64,000 nucleotides of DNA, taken from the NCBI RefSeq assembly GCF_003466125.1, contig NZ_QSOC01000004.1, forward strand, positions 186,001 to 250,000, written 5' to 3'. The notes beneath the pieces are model-generated. The model was not told where the DNA came from, searched no databases, and was given only the letters and a program-made list of their open reading frames with translations. Shown piece by piece: positions 42,141 to 50,223 of this stretch. The translations under genes were made by a program, and so were the position numbers. The first letter of the stretch is position 1, and every line of letters begins with the position of its first letter. The stretch is from Collinsella sp. TM10-22 (GTDB lineage Bacteria; Actinomycetota; Coriobacteriia; Coriobacteriales; Coriobacteriaceae).

Positions 42141-43703
42141 ATGCACCATTCGGATTCCGCGACCGTGACCACGGTCGATACGCTTGCCAAGCTTCTCGAT
42201 GTGTGCGGCGAGCTGCGCGCATCAGAGCAGGTTGACGAGCGTGCCGTGACCGGCTGCTCGTTTGATTCGCGCGCGGTCTCGGCAGGTGACGTGTTCTTCT
42301 GCAAAGGTGCTGCCTTTAAGCCCGCGTTTTTGAGCATGGCGCTCGATGCTGGCGCCGTCGCATTTGTGTGCGAGGAGTCGCTGGTCGAGTCTCTGGAGCC
42401 GCTGGCGAAGGAGAGCGGTGCTGCGATGCTGGTTGTTGATAGCGTCCGCACGGCCATGGCCCTGTTGCCGCCGGAGGTCTACGACCGTCCCGACCACGAC
42501 GTCAAGATCGTGGGCATCACCGGCACCAAGGGAAAGACCACGGCCGCTTTTATGCTCCAGTCCATCATCAAGGCGGCGGGCGAGTCTTGCGGCATGATCG
42601 GCTCGGTGAGTACCGACGATGGTATCGAGTGCTACGAGAGCACCAATACTACGCCCGAGGCCCCCGAGGTCTGGCGCCATATCGCCAACTGCCGCACGTC
42701 CGGTCGCCAGTCCATGGTCATGGAGGTCTCGAGCCAGGCGCTCAAGTACCAGCGCGTCGAGAACCTGCCGTTTGACGTGGCGTGCTTCCTCAACATCGGC
42801 CGCGACCACATCTCGCCGATCGAGCACCCGACCTTCGAGGATTATTTTGAGAGCAAACTCAGGATCTTTGACCAGGCAAAGACCGCCGTGGTGAATCTGG
42901 GCACCGAAGAGGTCGACCGTGTGCTGGAGGCAGCGTCGACGGCCGAGCGCTTGGTGACCGTTGGCGTCGAGCATCCCGAGGCAAGCCTGTGGGCGAGCGA
43001 CGTACGCATGGTCGGCTTTAGCATCGAGTTCAACTTGCATGGCCTGTGTGCCGACGAGTCCGAGGCGGGGGAGAAGGTCCTGCTGGGTATCGCGGGAGAC
43101 TTTAACGTGGAGAACGCGCTGGTCGCTATCGCCGCTGCGCGCGAGATCGGCATCGGTATCGATGCCATCAAGAAGGGCCTCTCCAAACTGCGTGTGCCGG
43201 GCCGCATGGAGGTCGTGGAGTCGAAGGACGGCCGCGTGATTTGTGTCGTTGACTACGCGCACAACCAGCTTTCGTTCCGCTCGCTTTTCTCGTCGGTGAA
43301 GCGCGCGTTTCCCGTCAGCCCGGTCATCGCAGTGTTTGGTGCTGCCGGCGGCAAGGCGCAGGAGCGCCGCGAGCAGCTTCCGCGCGAGGCCGCACCATAT
43401 TCCGACCTGATGATCTTTGCCAACGAGGACCCGGCTCACGAGGACCCGATGAAGGTCTGTCGCGAGCTTGCCGAACATGTTCCCGACGATACGCCGAACA
43501 AGATTATCCTCGATCGCGAAGCCGCTGTGCATGCGGCGTTCAAGGCGGCGCGCGAGGAGTACGTCAACCCCGATGCTCCCACCATTGTTTTGCTGCTGGC
43601 AAAGGGTGACGAGGAGCTCATGCACGTGGGCGACGAGTTCGTGCCCATCGAGAGCGACCTTTCACTGGCCAATCGCCTGATCGATGTTACCCAGTTTGAC
43701 TAA
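42141..43703 (+). CDS. murE: MurE-type UDP-MurNAc-tripeptide ligase, probably not meso-DAP-specific
   Basis: 520 residues from the ATG at 42141, with GAGAAAGG. The Mur ligase layout is an N-terminal UDP-binding domain (SFDSRAVSAGDVFFC), the ATP loop GITGTKGKTTAA, TTPEAP and the MEVSSQAL segment, and a C-terminal domain. The acceptor-selecting motif is DNPR in meso-DAP enzymes and DNPA in L-Lys enzymes. Here the aligned stretch reads NEDPAHEDP, with Ala where the DAP-binding Arg would be. It should add the third amino acid, probably a diamine other than DAP such as lysine or ornithine, to UDP-MurNAc-Ala-Glu. Confidence 0.85.
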   Translation: MHHSDSATVTTVDTLAKLLDVCGELRASEQVDERAVTGCSFDSRAVSAGDVFFCKGAAFKPAFLSMALDAGAVAFVCEESLVESLEPLAKESGAAMLVVDSVRTAMALLPPEVYDRPDHDVKIVGITGTKGKTTAAFMLQSIIKAAGESCGMIGSVSTDDGIECYESTNTTPEAPEVWRHIANCRTSGRQSMVMEVSSQALKYQRVENLPFDVACFLNIGRDHISPIEHPTFEDYFESKLRIFDQAKTAVVNLGTEEVDRVLEAASTAERLVTVGVEHPEASLWASDVRMVGFSIEFNLHGLCADESEAGEKVLLGIAGDFNVENALVAIAAAREIGIGIDAIKKGLSKLRVPGRMEVVESKDGRVICVVDYAHNQLSFRSLFSSVKRAFPVSPVIAVFGAAGGKAQERREQLPREAAPYSDLMIFANEDPAHEDPMKVCRELAEHVPDDTPNKIILDREAAVHAAFKAAREEYVNPDAPTIVLLLAKGDEELMHVGDEFVPIESDLSLANRLIDVTQFD

Positions 43704-43810
43704 TGAACCATGATGGCGGCGGCGCCCTGAGTGCGCTGTCGCCATAAGCGTGTTCCCCCGATCAAAACATGCCGTCCAAGTCCAAACCCTTCTACGTAAA
43801 CGGAGTAACC

Positions 43811-44722
43811 ATGTCCCACAACACCCTGCCGACCGTTGCCGAGCTTTCGGGCGAGATGCGCGAGCGCTTGGCCAAGGTTAAGTACGTCTTTACCGACCTG
43901 GACGCCACCATGCTCGCGCCCGGCTCGTGCGTGCTGCGCGACAACGACGGCAACCCCTCGACCAAACTCGTCGAGGCTGTCGTGGCGCTCGCTCGCGCTG
44001 GTATTCAGGTGGTTCCCACCTCGGGCCGCAACCGTACCATGATCCACGAGGACGCGCGCGTGCTCGGCCTCAACTCCTACATTGGTGAGATGGGCGGCCT
44101 GGTCATGTACGACCTCAAAGCCAACGATTGGGAGTATCTGACCGGCGACATGCCTTACGACCCCGCCTGCGGCCTTACTCCGCACCAGGTGATCGAGCAG
44201 ACCGGCGTGTGCGAGAAGATCCTTGCTCGCTGGCCGCACAAGATCGAGTACCACAACGACATGTCGACCGGCTACAAATACCGTGAGGTCACCGTCGGCA
44301 TGCGTGGCGACATTCCCGATGATGAGGCCCAGGCCATTCTCGACGAGGCCGGCTGCGGTCTGGTCTGGGCCTGCAATGGCCACCTGACGCATCTGTCCAA
44401 GCCGACGACGCTCGAGCTCGATCGCGTCGAGGACGGTCGCGCCTTTAACATCAACCCGGCGGGTCTCGACAAGGGCGTGGCGGTCGCGCGCTTCTGCGAG
44501 CACCTAGGGATCGAGCGCGAGGAGACGCTCGCGCTCGGCGACTCCGAGTCCGACTTCTACATGGCCGATCACGTGGGCACGTTCTGCCTGGTCGAGAATG
44601 GTCTGACCAGCGCTGGCGCGCCCGAGTTCCTGGACGCCTGCGACAACGCCTTTGTCACCCGCGGCAAGATTGTCGACGGCTGGGTGGCAACGGCTGAGTT
44701 GCTCGTTGCGGCCCGTTCATAG
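43811..44722 (+). CDS. HAD-superfamily phosphatase, Cof/MPGP-like
   Basis: 303 residues from the ATG at 43811; CGGAG lies six bases upstream, and the ATG at 43769 has no site. HAD motifs: motif 1 is FTDLDATML, in which the second Asp of the usual DxDxT is retained (DLDAT). Motif 2 is VPTSGRNR, the Lys motif lies in LDKGVAVARF, and motif 4 is ALGDSESDFYM. A cap domain spans about residues 90-200. The fold resembles mannosyl-3-phosphoglycerate phosphatase and Cof sugar phosphatases. The substrate is unknown. It lies between two cell-wall genes, murE and murI. Confidence 0.8.
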   Translation: MSHNTLPTVAELSGEMRERLAKVKYVFTDLDATMLAPGSCVLRDNDGNPSTKLVEAVVALARAGIQVVPTSGRNRTMIHEDARVLGLNSYIGEMGGLVMYDLKANDWEYLTGDMPYDPACGLTPHQVIEQTGVCEKILARWPHKIEYHNDMSTGYKYREVTVGMRGDIPDDEAQAILDEAGCGLVWACNGHLTHLSKPTTLELDRVEDGRAFNINPAGLDKGVAVARFCEHLGIEREETLALGDSESDFYMADHVGTFCLVENGLTSAGAPEFLDACDNAFVTRGKIVDGWVATAELLVAARS

Positions 44723-44773
44723 CACGGCGCATCACGCGTTGCCGCATTTTTCGAGAGAGAATCTGGTGAGGTA

Positions 44774-45658
44774 ATGTCCGATATCGAGAATCTGGTCGGG
44801 GACACGCGCCCCATCGGCGTGTTCGACTCGGGCCTGGGCGGCCTGACGGTCGCACGGGCAATTGCCACGGCGCTTCCGCACGAGTCTGTTTACTACTTTG
44901 GCGATACTAAGCGCTGCCCTTACGGCACTCGCACCGAGGATGAGGTGCGCTCGTTTGCGCTGCAGGCGGGGCGCTGGCTTTCGAGGCACGACGTCAAGAT
45001 TATGGTCATCGCCTGCAACACGGCAACGGCCGCGGCGTTGCGTCTGGCCCAGCAGGTGCTCGACGTTCCTGTGATCGGCGTGATCGCGCCGGGCGCGCGT
45101 GCGGCCATCAACAGCACCCGCACGCGCCGCGTGGGCGTGCTCGCCACTAACCTCACCATCCGTTCGGGTGCCTACACGCGCGCCATCCAAGACCTGGATG
45201 CCGGCGTGGACGTGTACGGCTGCCCTGCCTCGAGCTTCGTCGAGGTCGTTGAGCACGAGCTCGCCTCGGGCGCGCATCTGCAGGAGCAGTGGCTCGAGAA
45301 CGAGGACATCTTCGATACGCCTGCCGTGCGTGCGCTGGTGGGCGCCACGGTTGAGCCGCTGCGCGACCACGGTATCGATACCGTGGTGCTCGGCTGCACG
45401 CATTTTCCGCTGTTGGTGGGACCTATCCGCCATGCGCTGGGGCCTGGGGTGCGTGTGGTGAGTTCCGCCGAGGAGACCACGAGCGAGCTGACCGATATCC
45501 TCACGCGCCGCGAGCAGCTGGCGGGCGACGCCGCCGAGCCGCAGCATCGTTTTGCCACGACGGCCGATAACATTGCTGAGTTTGCGGTGGCGGGCAGCTT
45601 TATCTTTGGACAGCCGCTCAAGAGCATAGAACATATCGATATCGATGAGCTGAAATAG
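44774..45658 (+). CDS. murI: glutamate racemase
   Basis: 294 residues. It supplies D-glutamate for peptidoglycan. Motifs are the N-terminal IGVFDSGLGGLTVARAI, YFGDTKRCPYG, the first catalytic cysteine in IACNTATAAAL, and the second in LGCTHFPLL. The start at 44774 has GGTGAGG upstream. Length is typical for the family, with a C-terminal extra stretch after the catalytic fold. Its position after the MurE-type ligase and HAD phosphatase fits a loose cell-wall cluster. Confidence 0.95.
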   Translation: MSDIENLVGDTRPIGVFDSGLGGLTVARAIATALPHESVYYFGDTKRCPYGTRTEDEVRSFALQAGRWLSRHDVKIMVIACNTATAAALRLAQQVLDVPVIGVIAPGARAAINSTRTRRVGVLATNLTIRSGAYTRAIQDLDAGVDVYGCPASSFVEVVEHELASGAHLQEQWLENEDIFDTPAVRALVGATVEPLRDHGIDTVVLGCTHFPLLVGPIRHALGPGVRVVSSAEETTSELTDILTRREQLAGDAAEPQHRFATTADNIAEFAVAGSFIFGQPLKSIEHIDIDELK

Positions 45659-45713
45659 ATGTAAGGTCACCGACCAAAGGCTCGCTTTCACCTTTTGCCG
45701 AAAGGATATTTCT

Positions 45714-46439
45714 ATGGAGTACATGCAGGTCAACCGCGCCAACGGCCGCGCCGCCGATGAGCTGCGCCCCGTTAAGCTCACCCGTGGCGTCATGAAGCAC
45801 GCCCACGGCTCGTGTTTGGCCGAGTTCGGCGACACGCACGTGCTGTGCGCCGCTACTATCGAGGAGGGCGTGCCGGGCTGGCGCAAGGGCGCCAAGGCCG
45901 GTTGGGTAACGGCGGAGTACGCCATGCTACCGGCATCGACCGGCAAGCGCTGCAAGCGCGAGCACGCCAACCGCAAAGGCCGCTCCATGGAGATCGAGCG
46001 CCTCATTGGCCGTAGCCTGCGTACCGTCGTCAACATGAAGGCGCTCGGCGAGTACACCGTCACCGTCGACTGCGACGTGATCCAGGCCGATGGTGGTACA
46101 CGTACGGCAAGCATTACCGGCGCCTGGGTGGCGCTGCACGACGCCCTCGCCATGTGGGTCGAGGCAGGCAAGATCGAGCGCATCCCGCTTACCGGCCAGG
46201 TGGCTGCCATCTCCATGGGCGTTGTCGACGGCAATACGCTGCTTGACCTCGATTATTCCGAGGACAGCCATGCCGAGGTCGACATGAACCTCGTCGCCAC
46301 CGACACCGGTGAGATGATCGAGCTCCAGGGCACCGGCGAGCAGGCGCCCTTCGACCGCAAACGCCTCAACGCCCTGCTCGACCTGGGCGACAAGGGTATC
46401 GCCGAGCTCATCGAGCTCCAGCGCCAAGCCCTCGCCTAA
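45714..46439 (+). CDS. rph: ribonuclease PH
   Basis: 241 residues. It trims tRNA 3' ends with phosphate. Motifs: RAADELRPVKLTRG at the start, HVLCAATIEEGVPGWRKG and the phosphate-binding GWVTAEYAMLPAST, then RKGRSMEIERLIGRSLRT, DCDVIQADGGTRTASITG and the ending GTGEQAPF. AAAGGAT precedes the ATG. Together with rdgB and dtd it forms a small nucleotide and tRNA quality-control group, as often seen next to murI. Confidence 0.95.
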   Translation: MEYMQVNRANGRAADELRPVKLTRGVMKHAHGSCLAEFGDTHVLCAATIEEGVPGWRKGAKAGWVTAEYAMLPASTGKRCKREHANRKGRSMEIERLIGRSLRTVVNMKALGEYTVTVDCDVIQADGGTRTASITGAWVALHDALAMWVEAGKIERIPLTGQVAAISMGVVDGNTLLDLDYSEDSHAEVDMNLVATDTGEMIELQGTGEQAPFDRKRLNALLDLGDKGIAELIELQRQALA

Positions 46440-46442
46440 CCA

Positions 46443-46492
46443 GCCAAAAAGGGACAGGTTTATTTTGGTAGGTTTTATCTGCGGAGACGTCT
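46443..46492 (+). repeat. REP-like element after rph (second GGGACAGGTTTATTTTGG copy)
   Basis: GCCAAAAAGGGACAGGTTTA begins three bases after the rph stop. The stretch matches 20482-20518 over about 37 bases with one mismatch. CCAAAA/TTTTGG forms the stem around the GGGACAGG core. Confidence 0.75.
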
Positions 46493-46582
46493 AGACACAA
46501 GACTGCCGTTGATTGAGAGGGGAGAGGCAGAGGCCCTCGTTGCCCTCGGCGCGGCATTGCTATAGAGACAAGGAGACCACTC

Positions 46583-47224
46583 ATGGCACTTGAGAAGATC
46601 GACATCGACACCCTCGACCCGGCGGCGACCATCGTCGTGGCAACAGGAAACGCTCATAAGCTCACCGAGATCGAGGCCATTTTGGGCAAGGTCATGCCCG
46701 AGGTGCGCTTTGTGGCGCTCGGCCAGCTGGGCGATTTTGAGGACCCTGAGGAAAACGGCACGACGTTTTTGGAGAACGCCATCATCAAGGCGCAGGCTGC
46801 CGTCGAAGAGACGGGGCTCATGGCCATTGCCGACGATTCGGGCCTGGTCGTTGACGCGCTGGACGGTGAGCCCGGTGTGTATAGCGCGCGCTACGCGGGC
46901 GTTCACGGCGACGATGCCGCCAACAATGCCAAGCTGCTCGTTAACCTGGAAGGCGTGGCGGACGAGGACCGCACCGCGCGCTTTATGAGCGTCGTTGCGC
47001 TTATCGACACGGACGGTTTGGTCACCTATGGTGAGGGCGCCTGCGAGGGCGTTATCGCACACGAGGGTCGCGGCGATCACGGCTTTGGCTACGACCCGCT
47101 GTTCCTGCCGGTCGACACGCCGGGCAAGACCATGGCTGAGCTGACGGCGGACGAGAAGAACGCCGTCAGCCATCGTTTCCACGCGCTTGAGCATCTGTCC
47201 GCCAAACTGACGGGCGAGGAGTAG
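46583..47224 (+). CDS. rdgB: XTP/dITP diphosphatase (RdgB/HAM1)
   Basis: 213 residues. It removes inosine and xanthosine triphosphates from the nucleotide pool. Motifs: IVVATGNAHKLTEIEAIL at the N-terminus, FLENAIIKAQAAVEETG, ADDSGLVVDALDGEPGVYSARYAG and the C-terminal GFGYDPLFLP followed by KNAVSHRFHAL. An N-terminal extra of about 14 residues precedes the core. GGAGACC is the likely ribosome binding site. It lies four bases upstream of dtd's start, so the two are cotranscribed. Confidence 0.94.
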   Translation: MALEKIDIDTLDPAATIVVATGNAHKLTEIEAILGKVMPEVRFVALGQLGDFEDPEENGTTFLENAIIKAQAAVEETGLMAIADDSGLVVDALDGEPGVYSARYAGVHGDDAANNAKLLVNLEGVADEDRTARFMSVVALIDTDGLVTYGEGACEGVIAHEGRGDHGFGYDPLFLPVDTPGKTMAELTADEKNAVSHRFHALEHLSAKLTGEE

Positions 47225-47227
47225 GCT

Positions 47228-47674
47228 GTGCGTGCGGTGGTGCAGCGCGTGCTCAACGCCGGCGTGACGGTCGACGGCGAGTGCGTGGGCAAAATTGGGC
47301 GCGGCTATCTGGTGCTGCTGGGCGTGGGCCACGGCGACACGCGCGCCGAGGCCGATAAGCTGTGGGGCAAGCTCCGGGGCTTGCGCATTAACGAGGACGA
47401 GAACGGCAAGACCAACCTGGCACTTGCCGATGTCGACGGCGAGGTGCTCGTGGTGTCGCAGTTCACGCTGTTCGCCGATTGCCGTCACGGCCGCCGCCCA
47501 TCGTTTACGGATGCCGGCGCGCCCGATGTCGCCAACGAGCTTTACGAGTACTTTTTGACGCTCGTTGCCCAAGATGTCGAGCACGTGGCACATGGCATCT
47601 TTGGCGCCGACATGAAGGTCGACCTGGTCAACGATGGCCCGTTCACCATCGTCCTGGACACGGACAACCTTTAG
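47228..47674 (+). CDS. dtd: D-aminoacyl-tRNA deacylase
   Basis: 148 residues with a GTG start at 47228, three bases after the rdgB stop. It removes D-amino acids mischarged on tRNA. The DTD motifs are VVSQFTLFADCRHGRRPSF, including the SQFTL element, and the C-terminal VNDGPFTIVLD, the NxGPxT element. The normal dimeric length is seen. Close spacing implies translational coupling to rdgB. Confidence 0.95.
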   Translation: MRAVVQRVLNAGVTVDGECVGKIGRGYLVLLGVGHGDTRAEADKLWGKLRGLRINEDENGKTNLALADVDGEVLVVSQFTLFADCRHGRRPSFTDAGAPDVANELYEYFLTLVAQDVEHVAHGIFGADMKVDLVNDGPFTIVLDTDNL

Positions 47675-47702
47675 GTTACTCGGTTTTACCAAACCGCGTA
47701 AC
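47674..47702. repeat. post-stop palindrome with GTTTTACCAAAC core
   Basis: GGTTAC, CGGTTT, ACC, AAACCG and GTAAC form a dyad starting on the last base of the dtd stop. It resembles the palindrome after lysS (52191-52220), which has the core GTTTACCAAAC. Confidence 0.5.
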
Positions 47703-47728
47703 AACTGGTCATGCGAGGTTGTCGTCTG

Positions 47729-47760
47729 GTACGTATTTGGGACGGGGCTTATTTAGCTAC
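47729..47760. repeat. single REP-like hairpin (half element)
   Basis: The sequence contains ATTTGGGACGGGGCTTATTT, the same as one arm of the 125-bp elements. TAC and TAGCTAC ends partly pair. It lies just upstream of the veg promoter. Confidence 0.6.
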
Positions 47761-47790
47761 TTGCGTGTGGTGGCAGCAGGGTGCTATAGT
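47761..47790 (+). promoter_or_regulatory. candidate veg promoter
   Basis: TTGCGT (47761-47766) and TATAGT (47785-47790) are separated by 18 bases. The -10 is preceded by TGC, an extended -10 form. It sits about 70 bases before the veg start and directly abuts a half REP-like element. Confidence 0.55.
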
Positions 47791-47857
47791 ATTAGAGTTT
47801 TGTCTATCTTAGGGGTATTATCCCCTTTTTGAATTGCACCTTCTGGAGGCCCTGTTC

Positions 47858-48154
47858 ATGGAAGAGATGGAAGTCAATCACGTCGACGACATCCACGAGA
47901 AGCTGACCGATATGGTGGGCGATCGCGTCAAGGTTAAGGCCAACATGGGCCGCACCCGCGTCGTCGAGCGCATGGGCACCATCAAGAGCGTCCACCCCGC
48001 CGTCTTTATCGTCGAGGTTGACGAGCGTCGCGGCCGCAAGTCGCGTCAGTCTTATCAGTATATCGATGTCCTCACCGGTCAGGTTGAGCTGTTCGACCCC
48101 GAGAGCGGCGAGCATATCTTTACCCCGCTCGGCAATCAGCTCGAGGAGCATTAA
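47858..48154 (+). CDS. veg: Veg family protein
   Basis: 98 residues from the ATG at 47858; TGGAGG is eight bases upstream, better placed than for the frame's earlier starts. The Veg fold is small and beta-rich: VGDRVKVKANMGRTRVVERMGTIKSVHP, FIVEVDERRGRKSRQSYQYIDVLTG. In Bacillus subtilis Veg is highly expressed and affects biofilm matrix genes. Its biochemical mechanism is unsettled. ispE starts two bases after its stop, the same neighbour as in Bacillus, where veg and ispE lie close together. Confidence 0.9.
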   Translation: MEEMEVNHVDDIHEKLTDMVGDRVKVKANMGRTRVVERMGTIKSVHPAVFIVEVDERRGRKSRQSYQYIDVLTGQVELFDPESGEHIFTPLGNQLEEH

Positions 48155-48156
48155 CG

Positions 48157-49053
48157 GTGACCGATCGGTCCCTGACTCTTTCCGCGCCGGCAAAGATTAA
48201 CCTCTACCTGGGGGTTCATACCGAGCGCGATGACCGCGGCTACCACAGGGTCGATTCCCTGATGGCAGCCGTCGGTCTTTCCGATACCGTGACGGTCACG
48301 CCGGCACAGGCGCTGACCGTCCAGACGGTTCCGGCATCAGATTTTCCCATGCAAAAGAATACGGCGTATCGGGCTGCGGTTGCTATGGCCGAGCATTATG
48401 GTCGCGAGGCAAACATCTACGTGACGATTGAGAAGCACATTCCATTGTGCGCCGGCTTGGGCGGCCCCTCGACGGATGCGGCCGCGGTCATTGTCGCCTT
48501 GGCGGAGCTCTGGGGAATTGACCGCACCGATTCCGCGCTCGACGATATTGCGCGGGGCATTGGTGCTGACGTCCCGTTCTTTTTGCACGCGAGCCCTGCG
48601 TTCTACGTGGGTGGGGGAGACGTGCTGGCAACCGAGTACCCCGTGCTGCCCGCGACACCCGTCGTGCTGGTCAAGCCGCGGGAGGCGAGCGTTTCGACAA
48701 TTGAAGCCTATCGACGTTTTGACGAGGCCCCGGTGCCTGCGGACAAGCCCGGCGCGATGGCTTCTGCCTTGCGTGCTGGTGATGCCGAGACGGCATATGC
48801 GCTCATCCATAACAACCTGGGTGTCATTTCCGCACAGATGGAGCCGCAGATTCAAACGGTTCTCGATTGGCTGCATAAACAGGACGGCGCCGTTGCTGTA
48901 GATGTGTGCGGATCGGGCGCCTGCTCGTTTGCCATTTGCGACACCGCCGCCACGGCCGGAAGGCTTGCCGGCGCTGCCCAGCAAAATGGCTGGTGGGCCT
49001 GCGCAACGGAGCTCATTTCCAACACGGTTCAGATCGACGCGCCAAAGAAATAA
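48157..49053 (+). CDS. ispE: 4-diphosphocytidyl-2-C-methyl-D-erythritol kinase
   Basis: 298 residues with a GTG start at 48157, two bases after the veg stop; GAGGAG in the end of veg is the ribosome binding site. GHMP-kinase motifs: PAKINLYLG near residues 11-19, the ATP loop LCAGLGGPSTDAAAVI and the late GSGACSFAI. It phosphorylates CDP-methylerythritol in the MEP isoprenoid pathway. The usual loop GGGLGGGSSDAA is altered to AGLGGPSTDAA, still compatible. ispD and ispF are 13 kb away in this window. Confidence 0.93.
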   Translation: MTDRSLTLSAPAKINLYLGVHTERDDRGYHRVDSLMAAVGLSDTVTVTPAQALTVQTVPASDFPMQKNTAYRAAVAMAEHYGREANIYVTIEKHIPLCAGLGGPSTDAAAVIVALAELWGIDRTDSALDDIARGIGADVPFFLHASPAFYVGGGDVLATEYPVLPATPVVLVKPREASVSTIEAYRRFDEAPVPADKPGAMASALRAGDAETAYALIHNNLGVISAQMEPQIQTVLDWLHKQDGAVAVDVCGSGACSFAICDTAATAGRLAGAAQQNGWWACATELISNTVQIDAPKK

Positions 49054-49088
49054 AAAATTCTCTAGCACGTGGCGGAAATCTTTGTTAC

Positions 49089-49094
49089 TATAGT
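49089..49094 (+). promoter_or_regulatory. candidate -10 of tRNA-Pro
   Basis: TATAGT lies eight bases before the mature tRNA start. No good -35 was found. Confidence 0.35.
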
Positions 49095-49102
49095 CGAGCT
49101 AA

Positions 49103-49179
49103 CGGGTTGTGGCTCAGTTTGGTAGAGCACTGCGTTCGGGACGCAGGGGTCGCTGGTTCAAATCCAGTCAACCCGACCA
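49103..49179 (+). tRNA. tRNA-Pro (anticodon CGG)
   Basis: 77 bases with encoded CCA. The acceptor stem CGGGTTG pairs with CAACCCG. The anticodon stem CTGCG/CGCAG holds the loop TTCGGGA, giving CGG. The T arm loop is TTCAAAT. A strong terminator follows. Confidence 0.96.
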
Positions 49180-49190
49180 GAGCATGAGGA

Positions 49191-49218
49191 GGGACCGCTT
49201 CTTGCGGTCCCTTTTTTT
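49191..49218 (+). terminator. terminator of tRNA-Pro
   Basis: GGGACCGC (49191-49198) pairs with GCGGTCCC (49204-49211) and is followed by a T7 run. Confidence 0.88.
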
Positions 49219-49291
49219 AGCTATTGTTGTGATACCGCGATACCCGCGGTATACTCATTCGAGCTTGTCTCGCTGTATTGTGGAGGTCTAC

Positions 49292-49567
49292 ATGTTTGGA
49301 CTGAGGGCTCCTGAGCTCATCATCATTCTCGTCGTTGTCCTGATCATCTTCGGGCCTAAGAACCTGCCGAAGCTCGGCAAGTCCCTCGGCTCTACCGTCA
49401 AGAATATCCGCGAGGGTATGGAGGGCGACGATAAGGCCGAGACCAAGCAGGCCGAGGAGGTCGTGGTCGAGCAGTCCGAGGAGGACAAGGAGATCGCTGA
49501 GCTCGAGGCCAAGCTCGCTGCTGCCAAGAAGAAGCAGGCAGAGGACAGCGACGCGGACGCAGAGTAG
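49292..49567 (+). CDS. tatA: Sec-independent translocase protein TatA
   Basis: 91 residues from the ATG at 49292, with TGGAGG upstream. A membrane helix (ELIIILVVVLIIFG) is followed by the TatA hallmark FGPKNLPKLGKSLG, then an amphipathic helix and a long acidic/lysine-rich tail (EELEAKLAAAKKK type). TatA oligomers form the folded-protein pore with TatC. No tatC or tatB is adjacent, so they are encoded elsewhere. It could serve as a bifunctional TatA/B. Confidence 0.9.
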   Translation: MFGLRAPELIIILVVVLIIFGPKNLPKLGKSLGSTVKNIREGMEGDDKAETKQAEEVVVEQSEEDKEIAELEAKLAAAKKKQAEDSDADAE

Positions 49568-49592
49568 TCCCATCCCTTTGGGGTGAGCACCT

Positions 49593-49626
49593 GACCGGCT
49601 TGCCCGCAGGCTAGCCGGTCTTTTTT
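49593..49626 (+). terminator. intrinsic terminator of tatA
   Basis: GACCGGCT (49593-49600) pairs with AGCCGGTC (49613-49620) and is followed by a T6 run. Confidence 0.88.
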
Positions 49627-49673
49627 GTTTTGTTGACAGTTGATTGTTTGATCAGAGTTGGGGAGATATCCGT

Positions 49674-50144
49674 ATGGACGCAAGCCAGATCGTACTGACC
49701 GCTGAGGGCCGCCAGAAGCTCGTCGAGGAGCTCGCTTGGCGTGAGGGCGATTACGCCAAGGAGATCGTCGAGGACATCAAGGAAGCCCGCGCGTTCGGCG
49801 ACCTTTCGGAGAACTCCGAGTACGATGCCGCCAAGGACAAGCAGGCCCAGAACGCCGCTCGTATTGCCGAGATCCAGGCCATCCTCGCCAACGCTCAGGT
49901 TGCTGCCACCACGGGCGATCTGACCGTCTCCATCGGTTCCACCGTTTCTCTGATTGATCCCAACGGTGAGGTCATGGAAGTCACGCTCGTCGGTACCACC
50001 GAGACCAACTCGCTCGAGCACAAGATTTCCAACGAGTCTCCGGTTGGCCATGCCATCATCGGTCACGGCGAGGGCGACTCCGTCGAGGTCGTTACGCCTT
50101 CCGGCAAGACTCGCGTCTACACCATCGCCAAGATCGCACGCTAG
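49674..50144 (+). CDS. greA: transcription elongation factor GreA
   Basis: 156 residues from the ATG at 49674, with GGGGAG upstream. The N-terminal coiled coil contains the acidic tip FGDLSENSEYDAAKDKQ that enters the RNA polymerase secondary channel. The C-terminal FKBP-like domain includes the late SPVGHAIIGHGEGDSVEV motif. It rescues backtracked polymerase by stimulating transcript cleavage. The usual length of about 158 is kept. lysS follows after a terminator-like hairpin. Confidence 0.95.
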   Translation: MDASQIVLTAEGRQKLVEELAWREGDYAKEIVEDIKEARAFGDLSENSEYDAAKDKQAQNAARIAEIQAILANAQVAATTGDLTVSIGSTVSLIDPNGEVMEVTLVGTTETNSLEHKISNESPVGHAIIGHGEGDSVEVVTPSGKTRVYTIAKIAR

Positions 50145-50172
50145 ACCACGGTCCCGCGTAAAGGTATGTTTT

Positions 50173-50206
50173 CGCTCCCCGGGACCGAATCCTGGGGAGC
50201 GTTTTA
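50173..50206 (+). terminator. hairpin terminator between greA and lysS
   Basis: CGCTCCCCGGGA (50173-50184) pairs with TCCTGGGGAGCG (50190-50201) and is followed by TTTT. It lies only 18 bases before the lysS start and overlaps its ribosome-binding region, so it may also affect lysS initiation. Confidence 0.75.
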
Positions 50207-50223
50207 ATTTGAGGAGCTAACTT

